64,000 nt of DNA from positions 5,079,081 to 5,143,080 of the forward strand of contig VZDJ01000301.1 of NCBI GenBank assembly GCA_008694505.1. The letters run 5' to 3'. Below are positions 1 through 11,600 of this stretch, piece by piece. The stretch's first letter is position 1; every line of letters starts with the position of its first letter. The notes under the pieces were generated by a model. The model saw only the letters and a program-made list of their open reading frames with translations. It ran no database searches and was not told the DNA's origin. This DNA comes from Cyanoderma ruficeps. Its lineage: Eukaryota > Chordata > Aves > Passeriformes > Timaliidae. The translations under genes and the position numbers were made by a program.

Positions 1-14
1 GGTTGTCTTTGCAG

Positions 15-134
15 GGTAAAAACCACAGTAAGAAACTCCGGAATTACTATGCTGCCAACAGCTGTCCGGCACCTGCCAGGATGAGTAATTCTGTTGAGCC
101 TGCCCCACCTCAGGTTGTCTCCCTTCCAACTCAG
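15..134 (+). CDS. ZMAT3: ZMAT3 internal coding exon (end of zinc finger 1 and linker), 5' part of gene outside window
   Basis: The 40 codons begin GKNHSKKLRNYYAANSC and match the part of ZMAT3 that closes its first matrin-type C2H2 finger (the last His of the Q/EGKNH...KKLR signature) and enters the proline-rich linker. A pyrimidine-rich tract ending TTTGCAG stands just before base 15 and a GTAAGG donor follows base 134. Both exon ends are phase 0, so it joins directly to the exon at 1860. ZMAT3 is a p53-induced nuclear RNA-binding protein that binds AU-rich mRNAs and double-stranded RNA and affects splicing and mRNA stability. The N-terminal third, the start codon and the promoter lie left of the window. 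Recognition is from memory of the human protein, and the identity is very strong when all four exons are read together. Confidence 0.95.
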
Positions 135-1859
135 GTAAGGCATTGGAAGGGGACTGAGATCATGCTTGCTCGTCACCTAACCCTCAGTCAGGATAACCAG
201 ATCTCAGGCTTTGAGGATTACCATGGGAGTTGGGAAAGAATTTTCCTTGTGATGGCGCAGGATGGTGGAAATGGCCTGTTGTGAGCTGTTTGCTTTCCTT
301 TGAAGATGCAGATATTGATCTGCCCTAGCAGCACAGTGTTGGACTTCAAATGTTCTATTTCTGCCTGGCAAATACTTTGATTCCTAGTTAAGTCAGATGT
401 GCTGCTGATTAAAGCTGTGTAAGGGCAGGTATAAAACAGCATTGCTGGAATTGGATTTGGATGTGAGGGTGTGGTATCCACTCTGCACAATCATCCCTCT
501 GTTGTGTGAGGGAAGCCTACATGGAAAAAGTGCTTTGGTGCTCCTACACCCATTGCCCAGGGCTGTTAGCTAATTCCTCTTTTGTTGCTCCTTTTGAAGT
601 GCTCATTGCTGTGTGCAGAGTGAATGGATTGTTCCCTGGGTGATCCAGATTAATTCTGTTTTGGGCACATTAGAGGCAGAAGAGATGGTTTTTGCTTTCT
701 CCTTCTAGAATTCATCCCTTGGGATTGTCATGAGATGTGACAGCTAACCTGGCTTTTGCCTGTGACTGTGCAGGGAAGCACAGCTGGGCCACAGGGATTG
801 AAGCTGTGCCTGTCAGTCCCCACAATGTAAGCCTGTGTTGTCTGTAGGGAAGCAGAGAGTATTTGCAGAGTGGCAGATTGTTCCCAGCCATGTAAATTGG
901 CTTTGCAGCTCAGGGATGTGAACTGGGATGGAGTGGGGTCTGGCCTGGGGCATGAGGATGTGGCTGCTGTACCTGCCAGGGTATCTGATGGTGTGTTTTT
1001 TATTGGAGAAAACGGCCCATGGCAATAAACATACCACTCTGGGCCCATGTGAGGGTTCACCTTGTAAGCTAGAAGTCAGAATCGTGTGTCTCTAAGTTTG
1101 AGCAGTATCAAAGGAGATGTGAAAGAACGTTGGCATGTCAAAGTGCTGCAGTGACATGGCTGCATGAATCACTGCTGCTGCTGCACTGTTTACAAAACAC
1201 TTTTGCCTGGATGTTCCATGCTGAGGAGGCGTAGTTCCTGCCTGGATCACTGTATGTGGTCTGATTCCACATGTAAGGTGTCCTTCATATAGCAGGAGCT
1301 ACTCATGTGAGACTGGGTCCTTCCTTTGAAGTCTGGATCCAGTTGTCCTCTTACCTGAAGGTTAGGGATCAGAGGTTTGGCAGCTGTGTTACTGGTTTTT
1401 TTTTTTTCCTCTTGCTGTGGTCAGGGAGCTGTGTAAAGAAAGGGTGCTGTGGAGAGATTAGGTGGACTGTAAATATGAGAGAGAAGCACCTCTACATTTC
1501 AGTGGAGCTTCCTCAGTGTGAAAGTCACTGTTCATCAGCTCTCAGCAGTTAGGAGGAGTTAAATCCTTGCTGTGATGTAAACAAGCCTCGGCGGCTATTG
1601 CAGAGCTGATTGTTCAGATTGCTTTTCTCTCCACCTCAGGCCAGGAATTTGCAGGCTCTCCTGGAGGCTGAGGCAGGAACAATGAATTTCTTGTAAGAAC
1701 ACTTTGGGGGAGAACTTGAGAGTGTCCTAATCCGTGGGCTTTAATTCCAGCTCTCCTGCTGTCTGATGAATACAGCAGTGGTGTCAGTCCCTGTGATTGA
1801 AATATTCCAGCGATTTAACCTTCTTGTGTTTCACGTGCTGTCTCTCCCTTTACTGCTAG
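135..1859 (+). other. ZMAT3: ZMAT3 intron (1.7 kb)
   Basis: This intron is bounded by a GTAAGG donor at 135 and a pyrimidine-rich acceptor ending CTGCTAG at 1859. I see no exon, repeat family or second gene in it. The open frames inside (for example 728-1060 minus and 1307-1552 plus) lack splice or homology support. Confidence 0.85.
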
Positions 1860-2026
1860 ATGGGATCCAGCAAACCAGGTGGCCGGGTGATCTTGGCCAC
1901 GGAGAATGATTACTGCAAGCTTTGTGATGCCTCATTTAGCTCTCCGGCTGTGGCACAGGCTCACTACCAAGGGAAAAACCACGCCAAGCGGCTGCGTCTT
2001 GCCGAGGCACAGAATAACTCATTCTC
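1860..2026 (+). CDS. ZMAT3: ZMAT3 coding exon carrying zinc finger 2
   Basis: The exon starts with an ATG that codes for an internal Met. It then encodes GGRVILATENDYCKLC and a complete matrin/U1C-type C2H2 finger: C-x2-C (DYCKLC), 12 residues, then H-x5-H (AHYQGKNH), followed by basic AKRLRLAEAQ. The H-x5-H spacing is typical of dsRNA-binding fingers of the ZMAT/JAZ group. The exon is 167 nt: 55 codons plus TC of a Ser codon completed by the next exon (phase 2). The donor reads TC|GTAGGT. The acceptor is at 1859. Every residue of the finger core agrees with my memory of human ZMAT3. Confidence 0.97.
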
Positions 2027-2137
2027 GTAGGTATTGTTCAACCTCATGCTCAGGCTGAAAGCGTGTGGCAGTGTCTCTGACAGTCCTTTTGTCAGAAAAC
2101 GCTGAATTGCAGCTGTTCATATTTGTTTAATCTGCAG

Positions 2138-2238
2138 GGATGCCTCAGAACTAGGCAAACGAAGGGCGAGGAAAGAAGGGAATGAATATAAGATGATGCA
2201 GAACAGAAGAAATACATACACGGTTCAGAACAACACAG
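2138..2238 (+). CDS. ZMAT3: ZMAT3 coding exon, basic linker between fingers 2 and 3
   Basis: This is a 101-nt exon after a 111-nt intron (2027-2137). It completes the split Ser and then codes for DASELGKRRARKEGNE and a tail ending NRRNTYTVQNNT plus the first base of a Gly codon. The stretch KRRARK is a basic cluster consistent with the known nuclear localisation region between the last two fingers. The acceptor is TTTAATCTGCAG and the donor is ACAG|GTAACT. The frame continues cleanly into the next exon through the split Gly. Confidence 0.96.
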
Positions 2239-3231
2239 GTAACTCGGAGCTTGTATCTATTCTCTAGTTAGAATAGTAATTAATAATAAGCAGACTTCTT
2301 TTTCTTCTGTTTCTGTGGTCTGTTTTAGCAGAGTCAGGTCGTGAAAGGAGCTGATCCAAGCTCTGCTGATTCTTCATGTCTGCATCTTTTTTTTCCCAGC
2401 TGCTAAAGTTGCTTTGTTTTGTCAGCCTGCTTGTTAGTTCTTTTTCTCAGTTTGTAACTTAATTTACCATCTGCCTGTCTCTAAGGCTGCTCTAAGTGGT
2501 GACAGTTTTCCCTGCTTTATTTTCTTGGCAGGTGGCCAGGTGCTTTGATTCCTGCTGTGGCACATCAACCTGTACTTGCACTCCCATGACCAGAATGAGA
2601 GAGCATGTTAGCCTCCCTCTAGGACCATCTGTTCCTAGCATAGAGTCCTTCCTCAGGTGTTAGATACTAACTTTGCCTCTTTACTATGATTTAAAGAGTG
2701 TATTACGGTCTCCAGCCAGGCATCTATTTCTCTTTTTCATTTTAAGTTGTTTTACAAGCACACATTAACTGAAATCCTGATTCCTGGTGAAGCTTGGTTT
2801 GTTTAATCGTGTCATTCTAATCACTGTTGTGTGGAAAAGATAAATCTTCTAAAGTTCTATTAAATATAATTTTGTGAGTTTTAAACTGAGGCAGGTTATT
2901 TCTAATGAAAAGGCTGTTCCAGTTCTGGAATTAGATGGTTAAGAAAAAAAAAAATTGATTCATTACTTAAAGGGTTAGACTCCTGATTTTCAATAAGACT
3001 AGGGCATTAAGCCCAGTCTACTACTTTATAAAATTCCAAGTGCTGCCCTGTGTGCTGTAAATCTGGAAATCAGCAGAGCAGTTGTGGGGAAAATAAGGCT
3101 TGACTCTAATCAGTTAAAGAAGCAAATCTTTGTCTGCTTCTCAGTCATTCACTGGGCTTGGGCGCTGTCACTGAGCTGCCTCAAGCCCTGATTTCCTCCA
3201 GGCCAACCAGCCTTTTCTGTCTCCTCCCCAG
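2239..3231 (+). other. ZMAT3: ZMAT3 last intron (1.0 kb)
   Basis: The intron is bounded by a GTAACT donor and a long pyrimidine-rich acceptor ending CTCCTCCCCAG. It is AT-rich in its middle (about 2690-3060), with no exon or recognised repeat. Confidence 0.85.
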
Positions 3232-3443
3232 GCCCCTACTTCAACCCCCGCTCCCGCCAGAGGATCCCCCGTGACCTGGCCATGTGTGTGACTCCCAGTG
3301 GCCAGTTCTACTGCTCCATGTGCAACGCGGGCGCCAGCGAGGAGATGGAGTTCAGGCAGCACCTGGAGAGCAAACAGCACAAGAGCAAAGTGTCCGAGCA
3401 GCGCTACAGGAGCGAGATGGAGAACCTGGGCTACGTCCAGTGA
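3232..3443 (+). CDS. ZMAT3: ZMAT3 terminal coding exon carrying zinc finger 3 and stop
   Basis: The exon completes the split Gly, then encodes PYFNPRSRQRIPRDLAMC and the third matrin-type finger: C-x2-C (FYCSMC), 12 residues, H-x5-H (QHLESKQH). A basic tail follows, ending MENLGYVQ and TGA at 3441-3443. Only the C-terminal Gln after GYV differs in length from the human end as I remember it. The part of the protein in this window is 199 residues, which with the missing N-terminal third fits the roughly 289-residue family size. The finger surroundings are rich in G and C, unlike the AT-rich sequence downstream. Confidence 0.97.
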
Positions 3444-6400
3444 CCACCCTCGGTAGTAGTTTGCAACTAGAGCAGCTTGTCTCTCGCCTGCTGTTTGCCC
3501 ACATGCCCTGCTTTGTGCTCCATTGGGTAGGAGTATGCTCTCGAGCTGTACATGTAACACCTGCAAACTTTACTGGTGTGGTTAGATTTTTTTTCTATCA
3601 TAGTCGGCAGGATGACGCTGTGCAGGACATGAAGTGTTTTTGGTGTTTGTTTGCTAATTATCTAAGGCTCTTCATTGTGTTGAGTGGCGGGGAGGAACCG
3701 TGTCTTCTCCCCAGCCTTCTGCATGAGTATGCAAAGCCCAAGAAGTGCTGGGAACTTCTGTGGTTCTACCACGTGGGTGGACCATGTGCAAAGCCCGCTC
3801 CCCTCTTGGCACGCCACAGAGCAGTGCTCCAGAATGCCTCCCTGCAGCAGACTGAATCTCTGGGCAGCTTGTAAAAGAGGGGCAGGAACAGGGCCTGTGA
3901 ATGTGTGAATTAGGTGGTGTACTTGTCCACACTTTGCTGCTTCTGGCCCCCATTACAGTCCAGAGTAGGTTCTTTCCACATCCTTGTAGAAAGGCTGTGC
4001 ATACCTCTTCTCCTTGGAGGGTCTTGCCTCCTACTGCTTCCTCTGCGATGCAGATTCCATTCTGAAACATCTGACATGGATTTCAGCTGATTAGCCCCAT
4101 TCAGAAATACTCTTCTACCCTTGATATTGTTGCCTGGACACCTTAATATACCATGGGTGTAGCTCATCTCCCTGAAGAGAGTCTCTGGGGATCTCAGTGG
4201 CTTAATGAACTGGAAAGCAAACCTGCTCAGGTGAGATGTGCTGTGCTCTGATTCTGCCTTAGATTGAGTCAGGTTGAAAATAGATGGAAGGAGCTGTCAG
4301 CTGTAATTTCTTTGCATGTTGTTTAGAAGAGAGCAAGAGTTGGTCTCTGGCCTGCAGTCCTTGCTCTGGAAGAACAAGGCTGCCTGGACTCTGGGTAGCA
4401 GATACTGGTGTGTCCCACTTCCATGCCATTCCCTTGGCAAAGCTTTTTATAGAGCAAAGATGAAACTTCTAGCTTTGAACTAGAGCTACCAATACTGGTT
4501 GACTTTCCCCCCCTCTTTCTTTTTCCATCTCAGGATAGTTTTTAATTCCATTCCTCGATGTGAATTTGACAGTTCTAGGGACCATCAAAAATCCAAAGTT
4601 GTGTAAGATTTAAATGTCAGGGTGATGGTTGTTTGAGTAATGGCGTTTTGGCCTCCTGGCCAAAAAGAAACTTGTTGAAGAAACTTGTTAAGCAACTTTT
4701 TAATTGTAGACAAGGGGTGTGTGTGTTTGTTTTGATATTCCTTAGCAAAAGTAGGAAGGGGGTAAAGAGCAGAAGTAGGGCTGTCAATTATTCTTCTGCT
4801 TGTTTGGGTAGGTGTGAGGAGCTGTGATTGGAGTCCAGTGTCATTAAAACATGGTCTCCAGTGGCAAGTACAGCATGTAGGTGGCTTTTGTTGGACCTGA
4901 TCCCGCACTGTGCTGCTGGAGCTGTGCACTGGTGTAGCTTCACTGACTTCAGTGGCAGGAGCAGAGAGAGGGTCCAGGAAGCACCATGGCTCATCTCTCA
5001 CCCCTCTTCAGGCAGCTGGAATTAGATGCAGCTCCATTAGTTTCAGTAGGATTTTACCAGGGATAAATTGTACCTAGTGCATAGTGTTGAAGGTAGCTCT
5101 CCCACCTCCTTTTATTGCCATTCTGATCCTGCCTCTTGCATTCCAGAAGGACTTTCTGCTTGCCTTAAAAAATGAAGAACGAGTAACAAAAAAATCCAGA
5201 TAGTCTTTATTCATCTTCCTAGTCGACCTTCAAAAGGTTTGTTGCACTTGGCTGCTCCTCAGAAATTGAGTATTGTATGCTTAGCTCCCCGAGTGAGTGT
5301 CAGGGAGCCATACCCCCTGAACGCAGCCTTCCTAAATCCAGGCAAGGTGAGTGTTTGCAAAGTAGTTGAAAGCAACCCCCTAGATCATTCCATGCTGATC
5401 CTTGCCCTGCAGATAGAGGCAGAGGAATGGGTGTCCTCATGAATGGGATTCCTTCCCCTCTGTGCAAAACTCAGTCAAATGGGGTTTGTGCCCTGGAGCA
5501 CGTGAGAAGGTAGAACAGGTGCCCAGGTTGTAGAGCACTCACTGAATAGTTCTGACAGCTTTGTACGTTTCTTCTGTGCTTTCCTGCCCCTTGCCTGCCC
5601 CTCTGTGTAGCCTTGAAGAACACTTGCCTTTCCAAAATCTCTCATCAGCCTTTCCCCCTCATCATTTGTATTGACAGAAGGGCTCTGGTTTTCTCTTTGT
5701 GTCCTGTCCTTTGGTTTCCAGTCTGACACCCCTGTCCAGAGGGACAGAGGGGGTTAGGTGAGCCTTACCACAATGTGCTTCAGCACAGTGATCCCTGTAT
5801 TGTGGTTAAACATCCCTCCGGCTGTAAATTAAAGCGTGGCATTTCCCACAGGCTGCAATTAGTAGCAGAAAAACAACCCTTTGTGAAATATGAACTGGAG
5901 GAGCTGTAGGAACTGGTGCTGTCTGGCTTATTGCTAGGGATGAGGAGGCATTTTTGCTTGCTTTCACATGTCCCAAAAATCAGCTCTTCACCACTTAGCT
6001 TTGGTTACTGCTCCTACTCCCGGCCCAGCCATCTGCTCCTCATTTGGCATTTGCAGTGACTGTTGGAGGTGTCAAAACCTGCTTTGCTCCAGCTTTGCAG
6101 ATGTGCCCCAGCACAGCAGTGTGCTGGTGCTTTTGGGAGGGTGCAGTGGTGTGCAGGGGGCTGTTCTTGCAGGCTCCTCTCTGCTTGGGGCTGAGTCTGG
6201 TTTGGAGTGGTGGCTTCAGTCTGCCCTGAAGCCTGAATTTGCTTTGTTCTGTTCGAGGGAGTACCAGTGAAGGTAGTTCTCCTGGTGATTTCAGAGTGGT
6301 GGCTTGTAGAGCAGGTGTACAGCAGGCAGTGGGACTCAAGTGAAAAGGCAGGACAGATTTCCTCCCTGGAAGGAAAGATTTCTTGCTGGGAGAAGCAGCT

Positions 6401-6678
6401 GAGACTCACTTTGCCCCAGTGCTCTGTTGAGGCCCTTCCTGCAAGCAACCAAAGCTTTCCTCTCCCTCTTCAGGATTGCCTAGTGGCTTGTGATCTTCCC
6501 ACTCCCCTTTCAGCATAGGAAGTTGCTGACTGCAAAGAGAAAACACCCAACTTCCCCATTATCCTTAGTGTTCAGGACAATCCAAACTCATGCTTGTCAG
6601 CATTAGATAGGGAGTAGATCCTGATGTTATTTCTTTTTGTGAAAGGTGTTCTCCAAATCACTGTTTAAAAAATACTAA

Positions 6679-6699
6679 AAACATGTTCTGGGCAAACCC
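6679..6699 (+). promoter_or_regulatory. Candidate p53 response element
   Basis: AAACATGTTC, one spacer base and GGGCAAACCC form two decamers of the RRRCWWGYYY type. The first is perfect and the second differs only at the core G. It lies about 3.2 kb downstream of the ZMAT3 stop codon. ZMAT3 is a well-known p53 target, but its described response elements are near the promoter, so this one is a sequence match only. Confidence 0.35.
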
Positions 6700-7000
6700 T
6701 TTTGACATAGGTGGGCTGGGGAGAACACTGTACAGCTGAAGTGCCATTTTCCAGACCCAATTAATCTTTTTCTTGTGTTAAACCAAGTACCAAACCCAAG
6801 AAACAGGACTTCTGTGAAGCTGTCACATTGGCCAGTAGGTTAATGACATTTGCTGCTAGACACAAAATGTAAATCGATGTGTTCATATTTATTTTACTGT
6901 GCTGACCACTAATTGATTTGTTAATATTTAAGGCATTATGCTGTAGGTTGTTTTTAAGTGGAAAAGTTCTACATCGCACTTTGCTTTTGGATCAGAACAA

Positions 7001-7009
7001 TTATTTATT
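7001..7009 (+). promoter_or_regulatory. AU-rich element nonamer
   Basis: TTATTTATT is the exact UUAUUUAUU nonamer that defines class II AU-rich elements. It sits in an AT-rich part of the likely ZMAT3 3' UTR and is followed by GTGTTTGTG. It is functional only if the transcript extends this far, which I infer but cannot prove. Confidence 0.45.
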
Positions 7010-8423
7010 GTGTTTGTGAAAACGTTTTTCCTCCCACATAGCTATTGTTTTCTTTCCCATGATGCAAAAACCCAACCAAACCCAAACAGCAAAACCTACC
7101 CCAACCCCCCTCAGCCAAATCCAAGCCGTGGATCTTTGTTTCTTTTCATGCTAAACAAAATGGGGATTTCCTTGCAACTTGGTATTAAGTGTCCATTTCC
7201 AATTTCTTTTTCCTCAAATGATTCCTTTGCTAACTCAGAATATTATTTTTAGAGACACAAAGTTCATGCTTCATTTAAACATTCATTTCTTTTAAGGCAA
7301 GGAAGTAAACCATGTGGAATCCATGAATTTGTGAGGAGTATGAAAGTGATGCTATTTTGTTTGTATTAAGCATTAGCTGTTGTTTTGCATTCTGCACTAA
7401 TGAGTAAATCTGTTATAATCTTGCCTAACACTGGTCTATTTTTGACTTTTTGCTTTCTTCATGCACATTAAAAGGAACCCTGAAAACTTCTGTGGAGTTG
7501 CTTAGGACGGTCATCAGTGTAACAAAACGCAGATTTTTTTCTGTAAAGCTGCTTATTTCCTTTCCTAGATGCCCATTATAGGGCATTAGAAGGGAAAGCT
7601 ATTGCCATGAGCATGGATTCATATTTTAGCTTACTAATGCATGATGTCCTTTTGCTGCATTACTTAAGTGATGCTCTCATTGTAACCTATGGGAATCTTG
7701 CCTGGGTCAGGAATAAATGAAATACCCAAGGCAAAGATATTTTCTTGGCTGGGGCCAGGCAAGGTACATTGCTAAGTTTGTCTTTTACTTCTCCATTTGG
7801 ATTACAACACTCTTATGGTTTTGCTTTTTGAGGACCATCTATCTGGTTCTGTAAGGATTTGGTCTTGCTCCAGCTGAAATAGTTTGAAGTACCTTGACTT
7901 TAGTTGAGTTAGGAGCAAGGCTTGAAAACATTCAGGAATTTCTCACTGCTGATGTTTTATATGTGTTTTTGGTTTGTGATTTTTTAATTTTTTTTTTTTT
8001 AATTTCACAACCACATATGCAAGGGTGCTCTGGATGAGATGGAGATCTGTTGCTGATGATAGAAAAACAAATGCTATGGTTGCCAAAGGGTAACAGAAAA
8101 TGGAGAAATATGGACCTGGTTTCTCTGAAGTTAGTGGCTGAGCTTCTTTTATTTTGAGCAGGGGTTACCACCTGCATAAAGTTGGAACGGAAAATAAAAT
8201 CCAGTTTGAAATAAATGTGGTCAAACAGTAGTTCTGGGAATCTCTCCTTTAAAAAATGTATCACAGCTAAGATTGTGTCAGCTTACCTGAAATATCTGCA
8301 GGTAAAGAGAGAATTGAATTTTTGAAAATAAAATCAGTTTTTCAGTTCGTCTTTTGCAGGGAAAAAAATACTTGATTTAATTTCCTTCTGCATCTGTCCA
8401 GCAACATCATTTGCAAGTGCTTT

Positions 8424-8433
8424 GAACATGTTT
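8424..8433 (+). promoter_or_regulatory. Perfect p53 half-site (CATG core)
   Basis: GAACATGTTT fits RRRCATGYYY. A degenerate decamer TTGCAAGTGC, with a CAAG core and three flank mismatches, ends 3 bases upstream, so the pair is a weak candidate full site. Confidence 0.2.
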
Positions 8434-8553
8434 CATCTAGAGCCTTCTTGTCAGGTTGGTTTGTACATTTTTCCTCATTTCCTTCATGTTGTACTGACCC
8501 CCGTGAGGGAATACTTGATGAAAATGATTTTTTTTTTTCCTTCTTCATTATAT

Positions 8554-8559
8554 AATAAA
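8554..8559 (+). terminator. Candidate ZMAT3 poly(A) signal (last of cluster)
   Basis: This is the AATAAA in TATAATAAACC, followed within 50 nt by a moderately T/G-rich stretch (TTGATGTTTGGTATTG). Competing signals at 7712, 8193, 8210 and 8327 are equally plausible. Confidence 0.3.
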
Positions 8560-8662
8560 CCATCTTGCTCTTACCATTGTACAGCCTTGATGTTTGGTAT
8601 TGCTACAGCTCATGGCTGGACTGGGCATGACTGAGTTAGCCCAGAACTGAGTGCAAATACAT

Positions 8663-8672
8663 GAACATGTTT
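8663..8672 (+). promoter_or_regulatory. Perfect p53 half-site (CATG core)
   Basis: This is a second GAACATGTTT, 239 bases after the first. No acceptable partner decamer stands beside it. Confidence 0.15.
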
Positions 8673-8699
8673 TCACACACTGATAGAGGAGTAAAATTC

Positions 8700-11600
8700 A
8701 GGGTGGATTTGGTTACTCTGGAGGAGGGTCAGCGTACTTCCAGCTGTTACTGAAAGCTTGCTGAGAGCTCTCTTGGCTTTGGGAGGGTTTGGGAGTGCTC
8801 AGCATCTGACAGGACAGGAGTCAGGAGGGACACAAAAGGCTCTGTTTCTGTCTGTGCTTTCCCCATGAGTGGACAGCACAAGCTCTGCAACAGCCCCAGG
8901 CTGAACCACGGACTGACTTTCAACTCTGACTGTGGAAAGGTGGGGACAAGCTGAGCCTGATACTTATATTTGCACTTTTTTTTTTACCAGAGTGCTCTTT
9001 CCCCTTTTCATTACTTGAGGGCTCCAGAAAAGCATATGCTTGTGCAGCATAAATGACTTCCCAAACAGAAAGGACATTCTGAGTGGAGCCTTGGAAGCAG
9101 AGAAAACCTGTTTTTTTTGAGTTCAGCTGAGGTAAGAGCAAAGCACAGCCCTTCTGTGGTGCTGCAGACATGCTGTTGGTGCAGTGAGCTGTTGACCTCA
9201 AGGGCAGTGTCCTGGGGGCACACCAAAGACATTTGACTGCTGTTGGGGCACAGATCTGGGTGTAAAAGCAGCTGTGAACAGGGATGTGTCCCTGCACTCC
9301 CTTGTCCTCTCTCATTCCAGGCATTGGGCCCTTACAGAGAACACTGACACTGGTGGAATTATCCTGATTTACCATTTGGGATGAGAGCTGCCTCTGTACT
9401 TAGGTGACTTCTGTGCTAACAGTGAAATGCTGGAGGCTTTATGTGTTCTCATAGTAAATAGAGTCATAAAAACTTGTAAGTGCAGTTTAATGTTAAATCT
9501 CACTCCAGCCCTTCACTGTTTATGTTCATCCAGCCTGTGTTTGGTCATCCTGGAAACCAAACTCCTACAAAGCAGCACATTTCCGTTATCAGATTTCTCT
9601 GATAAAGCACTGCCTTTTTAGTAATTATATGTGGTAATTGTATTTTATATCAATTCTACAGCAATTTGGTACAGCCAAAAACCATAATGACACACAGACA
9701 CCTGGGCAACCTAACTGAAAGTCACAGGCATTTGCTGAATTACTCAGCAAATAAAGTACTATAAAAAAAAGATGAAAAATCAAAGACTAAATGTATAATT
9801 TGAAAGCATAAATAGACCTCTGTCTGCTTCTATAATTACCCTGCTGTCTAAGGATTTCACATAGTTGTCCTGTAACATTTTCCAGTTGAGGAAGTAAAAT
9901 TTTGGGGGAAAAAATGATTTGCCCAGAAAGTCTATGGCTAAAAAGGAAGATTGATCTCAATGCTTTTAAATACCAAGCTGCTGTCCCTGCCTCATCTCCA
10001 TCCAGCCTCCCTGCTCCCAGGATGATGAAAATGACTGGATTTTAAAACCAATTTGATTAATAATAGTTGGATTTTCATTGTTCATGTAGTGGCTTTATAA
10101 AGCATTAGGACTTTAGCATGTGGTTTAAAAATAATGAATCCTGGCAGAAATCTGCCAATATTGCTTCTGCCATTAAACCTCAGTGGAGACATGGAAAAAC
10201 AACAGCTTTTAGGAGGATTGTAAAGGATGCAGGTTTGCAAAGTGCAGGTTTGTATTCATTTATGTCCCCTTTCACATAAATTCCTTTTATTCCTACTTCT
10301 AGTTCTCCTAAAGCATTTGGAGTGAAGGCTGCTTCTCTCTTTTGGAATAGTAATAAGCTGCTGTAACAGATAATATCAAGGATTTATTGGCCTGTCCTTC
10401 AGGGAATGACGTGCTCTCGACTGGCCTTATTCCACTGGGCTTCCTTCACCTCTCTACCTGTGTGAAACAGGGGCAGAGCTGTGTAAAGTCACTGGAATTA
10501 CATGAGGGTAAAGACAGATAGGAAGATTATCCACAGTGCATTATGTGAGACTAGGGAATGTGGCAGGTGTTTGCAGTATGTATAAAGATGTTCAAAAAAT
10601 ATTAATCTAAGGCTTGTTTCGCAGTCTCGAGGTACAAAGATACTGTGAGTGAAAGAGCAAGGTGTAGGGTTCTAAGAAGAAATGAACACTGTTGGATGAG
10701 AAATAAAATAGGCTGCATTTGGTGTGTCTGGAATTTTGTGCAGGAACTCAGTATTGACCTGAAAAAGCAGCCTGTTATCTTTACTAAATGCAACGTGAGC
10801 AGTAGTGTGAAAAACACAAAAGTTGAAACATAGGTATGAAAACAAAGAAAAGTCAAATGGCCAAATCCCTGTGCACCAGAAGAGATGATGACATGCAGTT
10901 TTAACATCTGATATTTTGAGGAGTCTGGAAAGAATCCTTCAGAATTAAGAGACTTGTGGAAACATGATGATGATGCCCAGAATCTCTTATTGCAGCTGAC
11001 TGGAGAGTTCGGGGGCTGAGATGTCATTTATGGCAATTGCTCCTTTTGCTCTGTGTGAACCTGTGTAGGTGGGGATTGTTTCAGCAAAGGGGGAGGCTCC
11101 TGTGCAAGGCAGGGCTGTGGTCTCAGTAGCCTCCAGGGGCACATTTTGCCATGTATGAGCTTGCTTGTCCCTTTAAGGACTCTTCCTCCTTGTTTCTTAT
11201 CCACTAATTATTAAAGATCATTTTCCAGTAGCTCTTTATTGCAGCTTCCTCTTACACTTCACAGCATCTCAACAGCAGCTTAATTAGGAAATGGCCAAAC
11301 CACCCAACACATGAGATCTTGGACAAGCAGCTTATAAAGGGTCTGAGTTCTGACAGAGGAGCAAAGCCATTCATCTGCAAGATATTGCATTTATTTATGT
11401 CAGGTGGGGTTGTGGGCTGCCATACATTCTGCTGGTCTGTAGCTGGCATCAAGGTGCCAGGCATGAGAGCTGGATGCTTCTCATGCCTCCTGTTGTGCCT
11501 CCTTTCAGTGACTGTCTTTGAGGGTCTGTTTTTGACCAGTGTGTCTTTGGTTTGCTTTGTCGCAGTCACAGAAGTGCAGTTAACAGGACACCTCCTCAAT

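Larger units (their letters stand above)
3444..8560 (+). other. ZMAT3: Probable ZMAT3 3' UTR (3' end uncertain)
   Basis: No further coding exon follows the TGA. Mammalian ZMAT3 mRNAs are known for a multi-kilobase 3' UTR. From about 6540 to 8600 the sequence becomes AT-rich, free of recognisable repeats and rich in ATTTA/TATTTA words, as expected of a conserved 3' UTR. Candidate poly(A) hexamers on the plus strand are ATTAAA at 5828 and 7467, and AATAAA at 7712, 8193, 8210, 8327 and 8554. I cannot tell which is used, so the end given is the last of this cluster. The segment at about 4830-5080 contains a line ('ctgacttcagtggcaggagca') that resembles an old amniote interspersed repeat, but only weakly. 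Confidence 0.5.

Noticed and set aside
3168..3566. 132-codon minus-strand frame opposite the last ZMAT3 exon
   Set aside because: It is a shadow of a GC-rich coding exon; the plus strand carries an unambiguous zinc-finger frame.
4830..5080. Possible ancient amniote interspersed repeat
   Set aside because: Only one phrase (gacttcagtgg) looks familiar; it is too short and degenerate to assign a family.
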